A stretch of 64,000 bases of DNA from Clostridium mobile (lineage in GTDB: Bacteria > Bacillota > Clostridia > Clostridiales > Clostridiaceae): NCBI RefSeq assembly GCF_018918285.1, contig NZ_JAHLQF010000002.1:434001-498000 (forward strand), in the 5' to 3' direction. The notes under the pieces are model-generated. The model saw only the letters and a list, made by a program, of their open reading frames with translations. It ran no database searches and was not told where the DNA came from. The translations under genes were made by a program, and so were the position numbers. Positions 59,257 to 64,000 of this stretch are shown here, piece after piece; positions within the stretch are counted from its first letter, which is position 1, and each line of letters opens with the position of its first letter.

Positions 59257-62200
59257 ATGGATAATAAAAATTACTACGATTTTTTCCTCATTGGACAAGT
59301 GGAGATAGAAGATAATAAAAGCAAAATAGTAATCAATAAAGAATATGCAAAGGGGCTTAAATTTTTATCCTTGTTTAGCCATGCAATAATTATCTATTCT
59401 GCAAACACAAAAGATAATGTGCCTTTTTCACATAAGGTTGTTAAAGTAATTAGTGCTGATGAAAAGTCTGGCATAGTTTGTTTTAAGGGAAGCTCAGATT
59501 TTTCAGAAGGGGATTTTATTTATGATATTAAACCATACTTTCCTTGTGAAGATAGAGTAAAAAATTGCTCTGTACCAGAAGAAATACATTCACTTCAACA
59601 GTGGAAAGCTGAGAATATAAATGAAACAACAGTTAGAAAAGGAAAAGAAGGACTTTTAGCACCCAGTGGAAAAATAAGTTCTATAGGAAACATTAGAAAG
59701 ATAAGAGGGGAGTTTTTCCTTGAACTATCTAATAATACCGAAGAATATTTTGAAAGACTTATAGGCTATTCCCACATAAAGATTTTTTGGTGGTTCAATG
59801 GTTTTGATAAAAGTAAGTATAGAAGAATAACAGAATGTGAGCCACCATATGAAAATGCACCAAGGACTGGAGTCTTTGCTTCACGTTCCCCGGTTCGTCC
59901 TAATCCTATAGCTTTGACTACTGCGCGAATTATTGACTTTGATAAAAAGTTAGGAAGAATTAAAGTAAGTGCTTTAGATTGTTTTGATAATACACCCCTT
60001 ATTGAAATTTCACCTTATATTCCATCAAGTGATCGAGTTTTAGCTTTTAAAGTCCCAAAATGGCTATCCCATTGGCCAGAATGGTTAGATGATAGGGTAA
60101 TAAACACTTCCGGAGCTCAGGTTTCTTTAAAGCCATCTAGCTTGGATATTATTAAGAAATACTCAAAATCTAATAATAATAAAACTATTAAGACTGAGGA
60201 TTTTTTTAAGAGCAATGAAAATGAAAAAATTGAGCAGAGGAAAGGCATTGTTGTAAAAGGGGCTAGACAAAACAATTTAAAAAATATAGAGGTTACAATT
60301 CCTTATAATAAGATCACTGTAATCACTGGTGTAAGCGGTAGCGGTAAGTCTAGTCTTGCATTTGACACTATATTTGCTGAAAGCCAAAGGAGATTTATGG
60401 ACAGCATTTCTATATCTGATTCCTCACTTTATGAACAAATGGAAAAGCCTGATTTTGATATGATATGTGGGCTTCCTCCATCAATTTCAATATCCCAAAA
60501 GAATATTGGCCGCAATCCACGTTCTACAGTAGGAACAATTACGGATATATATGACTTTCTGCGTACACTCTTTGCAACCATTGGTGTAAGACACTGCCCT
60601 GATTGTGGAAATACAATTATTCCTTTAAGTGTAGATGAGATCACCCAAATCTTATTAGAACTTCCCTTTGGCACGGCAATTGAAATAACACCCTTTAAGG
60701 TTGAAAGTCCCTCATATAAATATGTATTGCCTAAAAAAGTTGTTGAGGATGACGCTTTGGCACACCATGTAAATAAATCATTAGAAATAGGTAGTGGAGC
60801 AATATATGTGAGGATCGAGGATAATGAGAGAGTTTTATTCCAAACAACAGAAATGTGCTATCATTGCAATCATATATTATTTGAATTAACTCCATCTACA
60901 TTCAGCTTTAATAACCCTGAAAGTATGTGTCCTGTTTGCAGTGGACTTGGAGTTAAAATGGAAGTTGATCCTAATTTAATTGTATCCCGTCCGCATTTAT
61001 CAATCCTTGATGGAGCTTCAAACTTCTGGAAAGATTTAAGAAAGTTTAGAGATAAGCCCAATGCAAATTGGATGAAAGGTGAAATATTAGCACTGGCAGA
61101 TGAAATGAAAATTGATTTGGAAAAACCATGGAGTGAGCTTCCAGAGGATTTTCGTAGGCAAGCTATTTGGGGCTCTGATGGAAAAGAAGTTACCTTCACA
61201 TATAAAAATAGTAACGGGCGAAGTGGCAATATTACAAGGCCAGTAGAAGGTGCTTACAATTCTCTGAAGCGTATTTTTTCTGAAAACAATGGAGAGTCAG
61301 GAAAAAGAATTGCAAATGAGTTTATGAAGCAATCTGATTGTGATTGTTGCCATGGGGAACGACTTTCAAGAGAAGGAAGAATGGTAGAGGTAGCAGGCAC
61401 ACGATTCCCACAGGCGGCATCAATGTCAATAAGTGAGTTAAATAAATGGGTTAAAGAACTTCCGAGCATGTTATCAGATAGCCAATTGGCCATAGCAGAT
61501 TTCATACTAAAAGAGCTTCATAAAAGGCTGTGTGGATATATTAAAGTTGGCGTTTCTTATCTTACCCTTGATCGATCTGTGCCAACATTGTCTGGAGGTG
61601 AATTGCAAAGATTAAGGCTTATAAAACAGTTAGGCAGTGGCATCACCAACATGCTTTATGTGCTGGATGAACCTTCTACTGGCCTTCATCCTAAAGATCA
61701 TGAAAAACTTATAAATATTATAAAAGAGCTTAGAGGTTATGGAAATACGGTAATTGTTGTGGAGCATGATGCAGAAACTATGCTTATGGCAGATTATATT
61801 ATAGATGTGGGACCAAAAGCTGGTATTCATGGAGGAAGAATAGTAGCGGAAGGTACTCCATTACAAATTATGAAAAATCCTAATTCAGAAACAGGGAAAT
61901 ATCTTTCAGGTGAAAGGCAGGTAACCATAGAAAAATCGGTACTTTCTAATGAATGTAATTGGATTAAACTTAATGGTGTAAGATGCAATAATCTTAAAAA
62001 TATTGATGTTTCCTTTCCTGTTAGAGGGATTACCTGTGTAACAGGGGTCAGCGGTTCGGGGAAGAGCAGCCTTGTTTCTAAATCACTGTATCCTGCCATT
62101 GAAAATAGAATTAATGGGAAAAAAGACATACACCAATATTGTGATGCACTATCAGGTGATGAGTATTTTGATAAAATTATTCATGTAAATCAAAGCCCTA

Positions 62201-62946
62201 TTGGACGTACATCACGTTCAAATCCTGCCACCTATACTGGAATTATGGATGAAATCAGAAACATTTTTGCTTTTACGGAAGAGTCGAAGAAAAGAGGATA
62301 TAAAACAAATAAATTTAGCTTTAACAGTAAAGAAGGTGGCTGTGAAGTGTGTCATGGAGAAGGAAGGGTTTGTACTCCTGTATCATTTATGGCGGACATC
62401 TGGACACAGTGTACTGTTTGTAAAGGGAAAAGATATAAAAAAGACACTCTTCAAGTAAAATATGAAGGTAAAAATATATATGATGTTCTCCAAATGAATG
62501 TAGATGAAGCTTTGGATTTTTTTATAGATATACCAAAACTAACACAAATTTTAAATACTTTATCTGAAGTGGGGCTAGGGTATATAAAGTTGGGGCAAAG
62601 TGCACTTACCCTATCTGGTGGTGAAGCACAAAGGATAAAATTAGCCAAAGAACTTAGCAAAAATTCAAGTGGAAAAACTCTTTATATACTTGATGAACCC
62701 ACAACGGGACTACATTTTTCTGATACCCAAAACCTTTTAATACTCCTTGAGAAAATAAGAGCTGCAGGAAACAGCATTATAATAATTGAACACAACCTAG
62801 ATGTAATTAGAAATTCTGACTGGATAATAGATCTAGGCCCAGAAGGAGGAAGTAGAGGCGGCTATGTCATTGCTCAAGGCATACCCGAAGAAGTAGCAAA
62901 GGTAAAGGAAAGCTATACGGGAAAGTTGCTTAAAAATATTTTATAA
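59257..62946 (+). CDS. TsaA/TrmO-like domains fused to a class II UvrA (UvrA2)-like ABC ATPase
   Basis: 1229 aa. Residues about 8-105 look like a degenerate TsaA (TrmO/YaeB) domain. Residues about 138-268 form a full TsaA domain with PRTGVFASRSPVRPNPIALT (202-221) and LDCFDNTPLIEI. From about 329 it is UvrA: Walker A at 358-366 and 930-938 (both GVSGSGKSS), LSGGE at 778 and 1119, Walker B LYVLDEPSTGLH and LYILDEPTTGLH, zinc-finger pairs C534/C537 with C558/C561, and C1029/C1032 with C1052/C1055. The region between RSTVGT and SFNNP is shorter than in housekeeping UvrA, so the UvrB-binding domain is reduced, as in class II UvrA. Preceded by a 19-bp MerR promoter. TrmO methylates threonylcarbamoyl-adenosine in tRNA; the role in this fusion is unknown. 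RBS AGTAGGAGGCGTATTTA. Confidence 0.87.
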   Translation: MDNKNYYDFFLIGQVEIEDNKSKIVINKEYAKGLKFLSLFSHAIIIYSANTKDNVPFSHKVVKVISADEKSGIVCFKGSSDFSEGDFIYDIKPYFPCEDRVKNCSVPEEIHSLQQWKAENINETTVRKGKEGLLAPSGKISSIGNIRKIRGEFFLELSNNTEEYFERLIGYSHIKIFWWFNGFDKSKYRRITECEPPYENAPRTGVFASRSPVRPNPIALTTARIIDFDKKLGRIKVSALDCFDNTPLIEISPYIPSSDRVLAFKVPKWLSHWPEWLDDRVINTSGAQVSLKPSSLDIIKKYSKSNNNKTIKTEDFFKSNENEKIEQRKGIVVKGARQNNLKNIEVTIPYNKITVITGVSGSGKSSLAFDTIFAESQRRFMDSISISDSSLYEQMEKPDFDMICGLPPSISISQKNIGRNPRSTVGTITDIYDFLRTLFATIGVRHCPDCGNTIIPLSVDEITQILLELPFGTAIEITPFKVESPSYKYVLPKKVVEDDALAHHVNKSLEIGSGAIYVRIEDNERVLFQTTEMCYHCNHILFELTPSTFSFNNPESMCPVCSGLGVKMEVDPNLIVSRPHLSILDGASNFWKDLRKFRDKPNANWMKGEILALADEMKIDLEKPWSELPEDFRRQAIWGSDGKEVTFTYKNSNGRSGNITRPVEGAYNSLKRIFSENNGESGKRIANEFMKQSDCDCCHGERLSREGRMVEVAGTRFPQAASMSISELNKWVKELPSMLSDSQLAIADFILKELHKRLCGYIKVGVSYLTLDRSVPTLSGGELQRLRLIKQLGSGITNMLYVLDEPSTGLHPKDHEKLINIIKELRGYGNTVIVVEHDAETMLMADYIIDVGPKAGIHGGRIVAEGTPLQIMKNPNSETGKYLSGERQVTIEKSVLSNECNWIKLNGVRCNNLKNIDVSFPVRGITCVTGVSGSGKSSLVSKSLYPAIENRINGKKDIHQYCDALSGDEYFDKIIHVNQSPIGRTSRSNPATYTGIMDEIRNIFAFTEESKKRGYKTNKFSFNSKEGGCEVCHGEGRVCTPVSFMADIWTQCTVCKGKRYKKDTLQVKYEGKNIYDVLQMNVDEALDFFIDIPKLTQILNTLSEVGLGYIKLGQSALTLSGGEAQRIKLAKELSKNSSGKTLYILDEPTTGLHFSDTQNLLILLEKIRAAGNSIIIIEHNLDVIRNSDWIIDLGPEGGSRGGYVIAQGIPEEVAKVKESYTGKLLKNIL

Positions 62947-62950
62947 TGTT

Positions 62951-62993
62951 AGCATGTAAATATGATATAATTACCATTAGTTAAGTCAAAATA
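62951..62993 (+). repeat. 43-bp promoter repeat, copy 1
   Basis: Matches 63461-63503 at all but about six of 43 bases, including AAATATGATATAATTAC (extended -10-like). It precedes the gene at 63031. Confidence 0.65.
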
Positions 62994-63030
62994 GTATTTA
63001 ATTACCAATTATTAATAGAGGTGGTTATAA

Positions 63031-63363
63031 ATGAAAAATGAGCTCATGGAAAAGATTGAGCAACTTGGAGGAATGAAAAGTGATTTTGATATTAACGAAT
63101 TTTACCTTATATTTAAGCAGATAAAGGCATTAAATAATGTTCAAGATGTTTGGATAACCATAACAGATATTGATGAAGAATGGCTCTATTCTGACACCGC
63201 TCTCATTGCAGTAAGTAAGGATACAAGTGAAGAAGATGTCAATAAATGGTTTGGTAAAGGATTCCCAAGTGAAATACGAGAAGTAAATTTGGAAAAAGAA
63301 AAGTCTATTCATATACCCTACTTAAAAGATGATTATAAACTTCTTTCTTTATGGTGGGATTAA
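63031..63363 (+). CDS. Hypothetical protein
   Basis: 110 aa, soluble, acidic, no family recognised. Predicted alpha/beta: helical N-terminus (ELMEKIEQLGG, INEFYLIFKQIKALN), then strands around VQDVWITITDIDEEWLY and a C-terminal DYKLLSLWWD. RBS GAGGTGGTTATAA. It is small and orphan, with a promoter shared with the next small gene. Confidence 0.68.
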   Translation: MKNELMEKIEQLGGMKSDFDINEFYLIFKQIKALNNVQDVWITITDIDEEWLYSDTALIAVSKDTSEEDVNKWFGKGFPSEIREVNLEKEKSIHIPYLKDDYKLLSLWWD

Positions 63364-63386
63364 TTAAAATTTAAAATACAAATGCT

Positions 63387-63411
63387 GCTCTTTGAAAATT
63401 GAATAATACGG
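63387..63411 (+). repeat. Repeat containing TCTTTGAAAATTGAATAAT, copy 2
   Basis: Second copy of the motif at 54502-54526 (19 identical bases plus a following RCGG). Confidence 0.6.
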
Positions 63412-63460
63412 GTTAGGAAGTAAAATTACTTTATATTTATCACCAAATTAACCATGTATT

Positions 63461-63503
63461 AGTGTATAAATATGATATAATTACTATTAGTTAAATCACA
63501 ATA
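63461..63503 (+). repeat. 43-bp promoter repeat, copy 2
   Basis: Second copy of 62951-62993, upstream of the membrane protein gene at 63575. Confidence 0.65.
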
Positions 63504-63574
63504 ATAGCAATATGTTGTGATATATTAATTATATATAAAAAATCTAATAAATCGGAAACTGTGGAGTGGGAAAA

Positions 63575-63913
63575 ATGGATAAATTTCAAAGAGGTATTGT
63601 TGTAATTACTTTTGCTTCATTGGCAATATATATAGTTCTTTCAATAGTGAATGTTGAAAAATCCTCTAAGTGGATAAAGTGGTATTGGCAAATGGATGTG
63701 GAGGAACAGAGAAAATATGATCCTCGAATTGCCATATGCCGTTTGAAAAAGGTGCTTGTTATAATGTTAGCAGTGGGTATATCTGGATTTTTGCTGTCTT
63801 GGTTTATTAAACCTGTAATTTCAATTATAACGTTTGGAGTGATTATGGTTATATTTGTTCTTTCTATTGGTTATATTGGACCAAAGAATTGCTTACTAGT
63901 AGAAAAAAAATAA
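63575..63913 (+). CDS. Small DUF3784-like membrane protein
   Basis: 112 aa. One N-terminal membrane helix (about 9-25), a soluble segment WYWQMDVEEQRKYDPRIAICRLKKVLVIML recalling DUF3784-type proteins (MSxEEQxKYD...LCR), then two helices (about 66-84 and 88-106). Function unknown. ATG 63575 is chosen over an in-frame GTG at 63566 because GGAGTGGGA lies between them. Followed only by AT-rich sequence to the end of the window. Confidence 0.65.
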   Translation: MDKFQRGIVVITFASLAIYIVLSIVNVEKSSKWIKWYWQMDVEEQRKYDPRIAICRLKKVLVIMLAVGISGFLLSWFIKPVISIITFGVIMVIFVLSIGYIGPKNCLLVEKK

Positions 63914-64000
63914 GATTATAATCGCAAAATTTAAATTTGTAGAGTTGAATAAAAGTATAGTTTTTAGATTTAGTTAAGACGCATATTTCTTAAATTGTGT

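Noticed and set aside
1-64000. CRISPR array, prophage, tRNA or rRNA genes, integrase
   Set aside because: No regular spacer-repeat arrays, phage structural genes, integrases or RNA gene sequences were found in the window.

Overview
The window is chromosomal DNA of an AT-rich, spore-forming Firmicute, most likely Clostridium sensu stricto. Evidence: strongly AT-biased codon use, AGGAGG-type ribosome binding sites, a clostridial-type cysteine T-box operon, a spoVA-type operon, spore-coat-like proteins and a YmaF-family protein. No rRNA, tRNA, CRISPR array, integrase or complete insertion sequence was seen. The region is accessory in character: many small transcription units, each with its own one-component or two-component regulator, separated by strong hairpin terminators, repeats and gene relics.

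Layout. 1-4.1 kb: an ABC exporter, a WYL-domain regulator, a DUF3795 protein, a TfoX relic and an AraC/GyrI-type regulator. 4.3-10.9 kb: a GNAT, a MerR regulator and a TetR regulator divergent from a MacB/LolD-type ATPase with a giant coiled-coil FtsX permease. 11.1-14.4 kb (minus strand): DUF1657 - 2Duf (DUF421+DUF1657) - spoVAC - spoVAD - spoVAEb - DUF1657, resembling the mobile spoVA2mob spore heat-resistance operon. 14.6-20.2 kb: gamma-carbonic-anhydrase-like protein, hydrolase, SPL-type radical SAM protein, lipoprotein, and a MerR plus beta-lactamase-fold pair behind a MerR-type promoter. 20.5-25 kb: a compositionally odd DUF6544 gene and a response regulator/kinase/ABC exporter module. 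25-31.4 kb: three unrecognised small genes, then a minus-strand HscC-type Hsp70, a J-like TPR membrane protein and a site-2-protease-like protein that has lost its HExxH. 31.6-43.5 kb: DUF2268 metalloprotease behind an orphan MerR promoter, XAT acetyltransferase, a Bce-type antimicrobial-peptide detoxification module with uppP, and a membrane-anchored HExxH protein. 43.7-48.9 kb: cysteine T-box - cystine ABC importer - mccB - luxS - mccA. 49-55.7 kb: SUKH-3-like immunity protein, DUF2922, MarR/flavoprotein, PadR/DUF2812, two GNATs, a short DUF6440 gene and a DUF1835/DUF3658 protein. 56-58.1 kb: DUF1259, YmaF and two paralogous Arg/His/Met-rich coat-like proteins. 58.3-62.9 kb: MerR regulator, MerR-type promoter, and a 1229-residue TrmO/TsaA-UvrA2 fusion. 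63-64 kb: two small unknown genes.

Themes. Three promoters have the 19-bp -35/-10 spacing diagnostic of MerR-family activators. A 135-bp regulatory segment occurs twice almost unchanged and a third, diverged copy keeps its palindrome by compensatory changes, suggesting a shared operator or RNA hairpin. The most unusual coding feature is the TsaA-TsaA-UvrA2 fusion, which looks like an inducible drug- or damage-response protein. Functional statements rest on motif recognition by eye; no alignments or searches were run.
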